Assembly: GCF_012489685.1 (NCBI RefSeq)
Contig: NC_080044.1
Location: forward strand, 30,546,369-30,610,368
Source of the DNA: Lotus japonicus
Taxonomy: Eukaryota; Streptophyta; Magnoliopsida; Fabales; Fabaceae
Length of the DNA: 64,000 nucleotides
Direction of reading: 5' to 3'
Shown here: positions 55,944 through 64,000 of the stretch, in pieces
How positions within the stretch are numbered: position 1 is the first letter of the stretch
Layout of the letters: each line of letters begins with the position of its first letter
Notes under the pieces: generated by a model
What the model was told of the DNA's origin: nothing
Databases searched by the model: none
What the model saw: only the letters and a program-made list of their open reading frames with translations
Translations under genes and position numbers: made by a program

Positions 55944-57974
55944 ATGGCTAACTCTTTCTCTCTGGGTATTGTTAATGCCTTGTGTCCACCCTCTCAAATT
56001 TGGAGTGTGATAGTGAGGGTAGTCAGGCTTTGGACTGTGTACACATGTAATGGAAATGGAGTACCAAAATCAGTGGAGATAATTCTTATGGATCAATATG
56101 TATGTAGTACGATCTGAGAATTGTTTTATTTCAGAAGTCATTCAAAGTTTAATTTGGTTATTATTGGATAGTTATTAAGTGTGATTTATGATTGTTTGTT
56201 GTGAATAATAAATGTTATATGGTTTCATTTGAAGGGAGGCAAGATTCAATGCTCTCTAAGGAGAGAAATGTATGTTAAATGGGGACAAACATTCATGGAA
56301 GGGAATGTATATAAGATAACTTTTGGTCGGTTGGTGCCTAATTTGGGACCTTTTCGTGCAACTGAACATCCCTTCAAGATTCTTCTTAATCATGATTCTA
56401 TTGTTGTCCTATGTGAGAACACTTTGATTCCGATGTGGGGTCTTTCTCTAAAGAATTCAGAACAAGTAAATATGGCTTGTGGACGGTCAGATTGTTTAGT
56501 TGGTAAGAATATTAAAATGTGTGATAAGTTTTATGCTTCATAGTGGTATGTAGAATCACTTATGGATTTTATAGGTTTCCTTAAGCTATTGCAGTTCTGA
56601 AAACTTGCATAAATATGTGGTTGATTTCAGTAGCTGTGTAGGGTTATTAACTTGTTATATTAACTAATGAATGGTATGCATAGATGTTAGTTTATAATTT
56701 ATTTGTTATTGTGCATATTTTATTGGGTTGCTCACATGTATTGTTGAAGAAAGGACTTGTGTTAAAAAAGGGAAGATGTCTAAGATGATGATCATAGAGC
56801 TTGCTGATGACAAGTAATTTTCATTTCCTGTTTAGTTAAGAACTAAACTATTATTTAGTGCATGTGTTTGTTGGTCTACTCTGTATTTATAATTTCATTC
56901 TTGTTTGTGTTAATTTTATATTTAGGGGGAGAGTTCAATGTGTTTTGTTTGAAGAGCATGCCAAATTTGTCACGGACTATCTGTCTATTCATTTTACTGA
57001 AGAAGCAATCTTGGTTTTCCAGTTAGCCAAAATAAAAAAATTCAGAGGTATAAAGCTTGTATAAAACTTGATATATTGTTTCACTATAAATGGTGATGTG
57101 TTTTGTTTGTATTTTTTTAATAAGTAGATAATTTCTTGATTTATGTAACATGTATTTTTAGGAAAAAGTGTGCTTCAAGGTGTAGTGGGTGCAACGAGGC
57201 TAAGTTTTAACGCTCAATTCCCGGAGGTTTTATCATTCTGGAATGAGTATGTTTTTGTTCAAAATTGAAACCTCTTTGTAGAGTAAGGTTTTTTTTTTTG
57301 AGTTAGGTGGATATAATCTACTTGTGCTTTTATTTCTTTTTTTTTCAGGATTATGGTGACTGATACTAAGTTTGCTGATGAAGCTGGGTTTAATATGATT
57401 GAAAATTCTGTTGTTTCAGTGTATGATGATTTTATTAAGAATCATCCAAGAAAAACTGTGAAATCATTGAATGAAACGATTGAGGTTTTTGTAATTTCTT
57501 CCATTAAGAGATGTTTTATTTCTTTAGTACCTTGTGTTTGTGGAAAGAATGAATTAAGATGTATAAATGCAGGATTGAGATTTTGTTGTTCGAGCGAAGA
57601 TAGTTACACTTTTGGAAGATGATAGCTGGTGGTACCTAGCTTGCAAGTGCTCTCGTGCAGTTATGAATGAGAATGGGCATTATTACTGTTCTGGCTGCTT
57701 TAGACTTGTTAATTATGTTGCTCCTAGGTATATGTTATAAATCTTGACATTTAAAATCTGCAAGGGATATTTATTTTTCAGGAGTTTGAAGTTGTACTTA
57801 GTTGTTGTGTTGTTTTTATAAAAACCTAAATGACTTGTGTTCTTGATGTTGTTAGGTTTAGGATTAAGCTACAAGTCTCTGATGGGGTAGATTCTGCTGA
57901 TTTTGTGATGCCCGATTCAATTGCTGAAAATCTGCTAAAGAAAACATGTAGTCAGATGCTAAATGAAGTTGAGG

Positions 57975-58006
<32 letters not shown>

Positions 58007-58648
58007 GGAATTTATGATTTTGATTTGATTATTTTCGATTTTGTTGTCTAATTTAGCCTTAGTTGATGAGTTTAAATATCTCTAAATATGTATTCATCAA
58101 TTGTTAAATTGTTTAGGATCCGAACTGCACTCGTGCTACCACTGTTATGCAGGAAGGGTTGGTTGGAAGGGATTTGCTATTTAAGGTTGAGAAAAATTTG
58201 GTTAATGTGTACAACTTTGAGGATCCATATACTGTGAAACGTGTTTGTGATGATTTTGATCTTATGGAAGTGTTTATGGCAAATTCATCTGTTGAGACTC
58301 CCATTATGGTTTGTTTATGTTATTTTGGTGCTTAATTTTGTTCTACTGGGTTAGTATTGGAAACAACAATTTTGTAAAATAGTTAATTGTTTATTTGATA
58401 TCTTGTAGGCAAAGTTCCCCAGTTCATTTTCTGAGTTGAACCTTGATGATTATGAGATAGATATGGAGTTATTGGGAAGCCCTCCTGATTTAGTGGTCCC
58501 TGTGATTGTGAAGCCAGCTATTGAAAGGAGCACTACAGAATATGGTGGTTGCTCAAAATCATTCAAGAGAAAGCTAGAGGATGAATTTGTTGTGGAGGAA
58601 GAATTTCAGAATGTGAAGTTTAAGGAGTGCAAGTATGGAACAGATTAG
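55944..58648 (+). pseudogene. RPA70-like copy C (conserved exons, two lesions)
   Basis: Exons: 55944-56099, 56235-56502, exon 3 ending 56813, 56926-57047, 57162-57246, 57349-57484, 57573-57727, 57856-57973, 58117-58308, 58409-58648. Nine of ten exon lengths equal those of copy A. OB-fold and zinc-domain landmarks are present (VIVRVVRLW; KWGQTFMEGNVYKITF; WWYLACKCSR; YYCSGCFR). Two problems: the exon 3 acceptor AG is GC (56713-56714), with two extra bases just after it, and exon 7 has a TGA at 57576-57578, its second codon. A cryptic acceptor at 56748-56749 would restore exon 3's frame with a small deletion, but the TGA remains. It is thus a recent pseudogene, or one of the lesions is a sequencing error. 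Confidence 0.82.
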
Positions 58649-59008
58649 TACTTGTGTGAAAGTGGGGGTGTTTATTCCTTGGTTTTGAAAACAAGTTAAT
58701 AACTATGGGTAGTTTTTTTGTAGACCATAGTTGCACTATTTGATATCAAGGAAACTAAGAAGTTGGTAGGTTAATCAGTTGGAATATTAGGTAGTGTTTG
58801 TAGGTTAATGTTTATTTTGGCTTACTCTAAGCAATTTGTAGTCTTGTTTTGTTAACTACTTGATGACTAAAATTGTTTATGTAATGAATGTATGTATCCA
58901 TGTTTATATATAAGTTGATGATCTTGTATAGTTCTTTGAATATCGAGTTATTATTTTGTCATATACATGTTATATAGTTTTGCTGTATCATGTTAAGATG
59001 ATTTCTTT
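58649..59008 (+). other. 3' flank of RPA copy C
   Basis: Non-coding, AT-rich; probably 3' UTR followed by spacer. It ends at the truncated edge of a SIRE LTR. Confidence 0.5.
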
Positions 59009-59709
59009 CTTGCGCGTGTGTGAATGCTTCTAGCCGCTTCTTTCAATCTTCAGTCACTATTTATACTCCAAGGATTAGGGTTGAACGTTGCATGGAAATG
59101 CTACCGTTGGAGGGCAGTTCTGGAAATTCCAGCTTCTGCTGTGGCTGAGGATGTTAGGTAGGTCGTCAGGATAGTGACTTGACCTTAACCTTGTAGACTT
59201 CTGATCAGGGGAGCGCTTCGTATAGGAACTTGTGAAGCTGATTGATCAGAGTCAGAGGGAAAGCACAGATCCTCTGACCGTTGTATCTTCTGATTCTGAA
59301 CTCAGAGGGAAGTACATGGTCTTCCGAGTTTCTTGCTTCTGGACATCAGAGTCTTCACTCTTCAGAGTCTGGATTGTCAGAGTCTTCTACACCATCAGAA
59401 CTTCTGAGTCTTCAGAGTCTTTTGGTTGTCAGATCTTCTGGATCTTCAGAACTTCTGGTGACTGAGTCCATATCAGAGTTTGTAAGACTTCAGATCTTCT
59501 GAAGCTTTTCCACTGTTCAGAGTGAACATGGAGAATGCGAAAGCGTTGCTTGGGTCAGAGTGATTTGTGTGAGACAGAATCAAGGTCAGAGCCTGTAAAT
59601 AGCACACTCAGAAAAACACGTTAGAGTACCATAATTGTTCATGTCAAAAGGTTAACTTGTAATCATCAAAACATAAAGTTGTACTACTAGATCAAAACTT
59701 GATCTTACA
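59009..59709 (-). repeat. SIRE 3' LTR, truncated at its distal end (copy III)
   Basis: On the minus strand the LTR starts TGTAAGATCAAG at 59709, directly after the polypurine tract, and runs through the TATA region (near 59055) to ACGCGCAAG, where RPA flank sequence takes over. About 500 bases of the LTR 3' part are missing compared with 9515-10725. Confidence 0.85.
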
Positions 59710-59710
59710 A

Positions 59711-59723
59711 TCTCCCCCTTTTT
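59711..59723 (-). other. Polypurine tract of SIRE element
   Basis: The minus strand reads AAAAAGGGGGAGA immediately before the LTR start, the usual plus-strand primer of SIRE-type elements. Confidence 0.85.
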
Positions 59724-60045
59724 GATGATGACAAAACTAAGATTTTTGATGAACAATTCTTAAACAATAAACTGAATTCACTCAGAGTTTAGGGATATAG
59801 AATAAGACTTATCCTGATGTGAATAGTTTATCTTGTTCATTCTGAATTCAAGCCACAGCTTGATTCTGAGCTTAGCTCCCCCTGAATCTAGATTCTGAGC
59901 TAAGTAATATAAGAGTTCAGAGTGAAAAAACTTATGACATAGATGAAATAGAATAATCAGAGCGCATAAGTATTCAGAGTCAACGGACAAGGTATCAGAG
60001 TCTTGGGTCAGAGTCAAACTAATTCAGAAGAAGTGAAATGTATTC

Positions 60046-62616
60046 TGTAACACCCCGATTTCGGTGGCGTCACTTTAGTAACCAAAAGTAAACTTAATGC
60101 GGAAAAACGTGAAATTTTTTTTTTTTTTAACTAAGACAAGATTGAATTAAATAAAACCCAAAAGCGAAAAGCAATAGAACTAATATACAATATATAAACA
60201 GCCCCCGCTGTAAGTAACAACCTCGTCACGAGTAACCTCCAGTGACGGAAAGAAAAGTGCAACGCCCGTAGGCAAAATGTACAAACCAAATAAAAAGGTG
60301 AAGTGTCCGCAACACCACCCCTCAAAACTGAGAATAAGTCAGTCCAGATGGCCTAAAACAAGACCTTCTAAGTCCAACCAACTCCCTGTGATTCCCGTAA
60401 AGAAACCACACAAAAAGCTATAGGTGGGAAACTACCCTGTTCCCAAAGGAACAAATGATGTTCAGAGCTAGGACTCTACTCCTACACTAATCCCATCTCG
60501 AGGAGCTCACACTAACACTCAATCCTACATGCTAGCATGATCGTCGTCCGAATTCGAAATCCAGAACGACCTAGTCTACATACACCATCCATCCTCCTCT
60601 CGCAACCGCGATACGCTCCAGTTCCTGCATCTCAACCCTAGTTCCTCCCGAAGGATGAACCATCATGAATCAGCCCGCCAAAGACATCTGACAAAGGGCG
60701 TTTGTTCGCCAAAGCACACACAGAAGACGCGAGGGTCAACTCCAAAGAATTATATAAATAATACCACCAATAGATACCATTAAAGGATTAGCCACTTAGG
60801 CTTATAACTAGGGATAACATCCTAGATTACCCACATAGCACATAGCATATAAGTCAATCTCAAAAACATTCAGTAGATTCATCATCTACATTGTCAGCCG
60901 AAGCCTCAGAAAACATTTTCCAATCACACACAATCCAGTGCATAAACAGTAAACAATGTCGAAAGCATCGACCCTAAGCATTAACTAGAGATTCAGTGAG
61001 AAGCCCTCACCTGAAGATTCTCCAGGACGATCTCCTAACACTTGTTCACAATCAAAGCCTTGCTCCTCTGGGAATTCCTCAAAATCACCTTTAGAGAAAA
61101 ACCACAGAAATACTATTAGAATCTATCGAAAACTAAGCTATCGATACTTACTAAGGTTACTCGAAGTAATCTATACTCTAAGGTACGATAATCTAGCGCG
61201 AAAAGACAAGTTTTCGGAAAAGGAAATTTCTCCCTCCTCTCCTATAGGGCTCGGCCACTTTTCACAATTGTGGGGCTCGATTTTTCTTCGATCAAACTTG
61301 GTTCCTATACTATCATTAGCCGTAACTAAGGGTATTCTGAACTCGGAAAAATTATCGGATCAAAAACTGTCGCAGGGGTATTTTGGTCATGATTTTTAAC
61401 TTAGAAATTTCAAAACTGAAATCCCAAAAACCAAATTTTGCAGGGACGTCACCAACGGCGTTTATGACAACTAATCCTACTAGCACTAAGCTAAGGCGAT
61501 AGTTTTCAGCCTAAAGGTTGAAGCTTTACTCCAAAAACTCCAAAAATGGGTATTTTAGGCTAAAATTGATTCCGGCGGAATTCCGGCGACATAACGGAAA
61601 ATCTAACCCGGCAGAAGTGATCTTGGGCACATAAGGAAGAGGTTTAGAATCAGAAATGAAAGATTCAGGATAGTTTTGCAAAAACCCATAAACTATCCGC
61701 TCAGAAAACTCTACAGAAAAGCTATGGAAAAAGCGATCAGAGGTAAGGATTAGCGACTATACCTCGAAACCTTGAAGTAGCAACTGATTGATCGACGATC
61801 AAGCAAACGATGAAGAAAATCTTCTCTTCTCCCTCCCTTGTAGAACTCGCGGCCTTGATGAAGAAAATGGAGGAAAATTTGAGTTTTTCTTCCTTTCTTT
61901 GCTATATATAAAGGTTGGAAATTCGCGGGAAAATGAAAGTTTCGCGAATCTGATTTTTCCGGCGTCATTCTCCGTGAATTAATAGATATGTTTTGGCAAA
62001 AGAGTTCCAAAACTATAAAGAGGTCTCCTTGTATTTTTGGCAACTAATGCATAGTCGGTATAAAACTATTTTACCCGATAAGTTGCTTTTTGCATCGAAT
62101 GTCGGAATAGAAAACTTCCTTCGGAAGAAAGATTGAAATCATCAAGAGAAATGGGTGTACGCGTGTAGAATATTCATTTGAAGCTCTGAATAGATAAAGT
62201 CTTCATTGTCGAGAAATTCTAGGGTTTTGAAATACCAGGGATTCGGTTTCGGCAAACTTCCGATGATTGGAATCGGACGTTCGTAGATCCTAGAGTTTCG
62301 CCTCGAAACGATTGTGATAATGGAAAAAGAGAAGTTCTAACATTTCTCTGAAGATTTTTGGAATTAACTTCCATCGTGCCTAAAAGTGAAAACTAGCTAT
62401 ATTCTAGGGTTTCTGACCTAGGTTTAAGCGTATAACGATCGTGCTATAATTTAAATCGACTTCAATACGATCCTCAGACTTTTCCTGAACTTTCTCCTTC
62501 ATAAATTTATTTCATTTGGTAAACTCTAGTTCAGGTTCCCCTTCACAATACATCAACCCTAATCGTAAATGGAATACTCTTCCACTGATCCTAAGCTTAA
62601 AATCTTGGGTCTTACA
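60046..62616 (-). mobile_element. Gypsy (Tekay-like) solo LTR, 2,571 bp, 5-bp TSD TATTC
   Basis: On the minus strand the LTR runs TGTAAGACCCAAG (62616) to GGGGTGTTACA (60046). TATTC occurs on both sides (60041-60045 and 62617-62621). There is no internal region, so this arose by recombination between two LTRs. It is related to the 17730-21673 LTR (shared ends, TATA context and tail blocks) but lacks the hairpin array and nearly all of the 234-codon ORF. Its promoter TATA is at about 61903-61911 (minus). Confidence 0.93.
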
Positions 62617-62992
62617 TATTCCTTGTATTTGCCCAGTGACACATCTATGGTCATAAGAGTGGAACTCTTAAATTCTCCAAAAGAAAAATAAATCACACTA
62701 ACACATCTTACACATCAAAAACTGGGTTGTACTCCCCCTTTTTGTCATAAGCAAAAAGCTTGGGGTGTGAAAAACTTAGCTTGAAGTACAAGGTACTCCC
62801 CCTTAGAGAAGGTCTAAGTTTGAAGAAAAAATAAAATGATGCAAGAATCAGAGTTAGGCGAAATAAATAGAAGAGTTAATGCAAAAGAAGAACGTTTACC
62901 ACCGGCCAAGGAAGTAATGAAAGGGGTCAGTTACCAAGAACTTAACCTCGAGAAACTGTAGAAGCATTAACTTTCAGAGAGAAAGTGAAGCC

Positions 62993-63000
62993 TATATAAA
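62993..63000 (+). promoter_or_regulatory. TATA box of antisense SIRE gene, copy III
   Basis: TATATAAA is 55 bases upstream of the ATG at 63048. Blocks shared with copy I precede it: ACCACCGGCCAAGG at about 62898-62911, AACCTCGAGAAACTG at about 62943-62957, and GCATTAACTT at about 62963-62972. Confidence 0.65.
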
Positions 63001-63047
63001 GCGATGGAGAAAGAGGGTAAGCTTCACAACTCGAACAATTAAAAAAA

Positions 63048-63440
63048 ATGGCATCATACATGGAAGCACTTGAAGAGCTCAGAAGGAAGGCCTGTGAGGA
63101 GGACTTGTTCCTGAACATAAGGCATCCAGAGGGTACAACGACCATATCAGAGCTAACGAGGACACTGCTTGAGGAGGACCTTCGTCCAGAGCTGAAGAAC
63201 GACTTGAAGGAATTTCTTGCCTTCGTGGAAGAAGTTCAAGAACTCAGCCAGCTTGAGCTGAGGCTACTGGAAGAAAGGAAGACCATAGAGGAGAAGCTCA
63301 AGACAACAGAAGAGGTTCTTGAGAGGGAAGAGCTGAACGTCAGTCTCAACAACATCCAGTATTCACTGGATCGTCTGGAGAGGGAGAGGTCAGAGCAGCG
63401 TCAAGAGTGCAGAAGAATGAGGAAGGATCCTCCATTCTAG
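63048..63440 (+). CDS. Small antisense ORF of SIRE-type element (copy III), 130 aa
   Basis: An intact frame from the first ATG after the TATA box. The protein is highly charged and helical: MASYMEALEELRRKACEED, then DLFLNIRHPEGT, a Leu-rich segment (LKEFLAFVEEVQELSQLEL), heptad-like EERKTIEEKLKTTEEVLE, and a basic end RRMRKDPPF. It aligns over its full length with 11880-12236 and nearly perfectly with the truncated 28554-28907 copy. No known domain is recognised; a coiled-coil oligomer is likely. It faces the env-like ORF tail-to-tail. Conservation of promoter and protein while flanking non-coding DNA has diverged suggests selection at the element level. Confidence 0.72.
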   Translation: MASYMEALEELRRKACEEDLFLNIRHPEGTTTISELTRTLLEEDLRPELKNDLKEFLAFVEEVQELSQLELRLLEERKTIEEKLKTTEEVLEREELNVSLNNIQYSLDRLERERSEQRQECRRMRKDPPF

Positions 63441-63662
63441 ACTTTAGGAAAAATAAAATGTATGATGTAAACAAAATGATTATGAATAAAAAAATTTTTG
63501 CAAACACAAGGTGACAAATATATATATATATATATGCAAAGAGAGATATATGCAAAGAGAAACAGTAACGAACAAAGCAGAATAGCTAAAGTAACTTAAA
63601 GAAGATAATAAAAGGAAGTTAAAATAAAGTAAGTTAAGAGGGAAAACGGAGAGATCCTAAAA

Positions 63663-63904
63663 CTAGGGTTTATCAGTGCGACGCAGAAGTTCCATCATCA
63701 TTTGCTTCATGTCTTATAGCATAGATTCATGAGTATCAAGACGTTGTTCCATGAGGTCGAGTCTGGACGAGCTTGACGGTGTGGAGCTGGAAGGAACATT
63801 CTGAGCTGCTTGATGAGCTGTAGTGGAAGCAGAAGCAGCAGGAGTAAAAACCACTGGTGCAAGTGTAAGGGCTTCAGCTTCAGCTTCACGTCTCTCTGCC
63901 TCTA
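63663..63904 (-). pseudogene. env-like ORF C-terminal fragment with internal stop
   Basis: The fragment follows the C-terminal coiled coil and tail of the env-like protein at 29116. A TAA at 63714-63716 replaces the Ile codon found in the intact copy just after HESML, so the frame is broken 17 codons before the end. Upstream sequence is lost at 63904. Confidence 0.8.
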
Positions 63905-63966
63905 GCACTTTCTGCTGCCCAGACTTCAAATTTGGTAAACCATTGAATAGATTAATTTTGTTTTCA
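63905..63966 (-). pseudogene. 62-bp exact patch of RPA copy A (exon 9/intron 9)
   Basis: The 62 bases are identical, in the same plus-strand orientation, to 27532-27593 (end of exon 9, the GT donor and start of intron 9). Both edges are abrupt: the env-like coiled coil before, and unassigned sequence (63967-64000) after. Confidence 0.85.
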
Positions 63967-64000
63967 CTCAGATAACCCAAGTTAAATGATGGCCAATTCC

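Larger units (their letters stand above)
59710..63904 (-). mobile_element. SIRE 3' internal region (copy III), split by a solo LTR
   Basis: In element orientation: tail of the env-like ORF (63904-63663), about 1 kb of 3' sequence containing the plus-strand gene 63048-63440, the inserted gypsy solo LTR (62616-60046), the rest of the 3' sequence, and the polypurine tract next to the 3' LTR. The left-hand (5') part of the element is replaced at 63905 by a patch of RPA sequence. Confidence 0.82.

Overview
The window is nuclear DNA from a eudicot plant, most likely a legume. The reasons are AT-rich intergenic DNA, multi-exon genes with GT-AG introns, plant-type LTR retrotransposons (SIRE-like copia, long-LTR Tekay-like and Athila/Tat-like gypsy), an L1-clade LINE ending in RNase H, and a tRNA-derived SINE. 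Species cannot be fixed from sequence alone. Most of the window is nested mobile DNA; about four host-type gene loci stand out.

Layout. 1-1506: end of a gypsy LTR (minus). 1507-3453: two LINE RNase H tails around a CACTA-like inverted-repeat element. 5032-8283 (minus): complete seven-exon neprosin-domain gene, 422 codons, with a SINE in intron 2. 8738-9019: Mutator-type MITE with a 9-bp target duplication. 9515-10725: SIRE-type solo LTR (plus). 11405-12608: SIRE 3' fragment (minus) carrying a small plus-strand gene with its own TATA box. 12609-17729: Athila/Tat-type element with gag-protease but no polymerase, interrupted by a Tekay-like element (17730-24258) with a 3.9-kb LTR. 24259-about 25090: another Athila/Tat-type LTR (minus).

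25418-58648: three replication protein A 70-kDa-subunit-like (RPA70-like) genes on the plus strand. Copy A (25418-27904) is intact, with ten exons and 522 codons. Copy B (34616-36540, repeated at 45153-47087) and copy C (55944-58648) carry disabling changes. Between A and B lies a rearranged SIRE element with an intact env-like ORF. Between B and C lies a nearly full-length LINE (48773-55457) with a 16-bp target duplication.

A 100-N gap at 37582-37681 separates two near-identical 10.4-kb blocks (27144-37581 and 37682-48140). Mismatches cluster at the two contig ends that face the gap. The simplest reading is one locus whose overlapping contig ends were not merged, so features at 37682-48140 probably should not be counted twice.

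59009-63904 is the 3' part of another SIRE element (minus). It is split by a 2.57-kb gypsy solo LTR with a perfect 5-bp target duplication; the empty site survives in the related fragment near 11430. The last bases contain a 62-bp exact patch of RPA copy A.

Most interesting signals: seven hairpins with an invariant loop and co-varying stems inside the Tekay-like LTR; a 234-codon acidic-tailed ORF in the same LTR; and a conserved antisense gene, with its own promoter, between env-like and 3' LTR in every SIRE copy.
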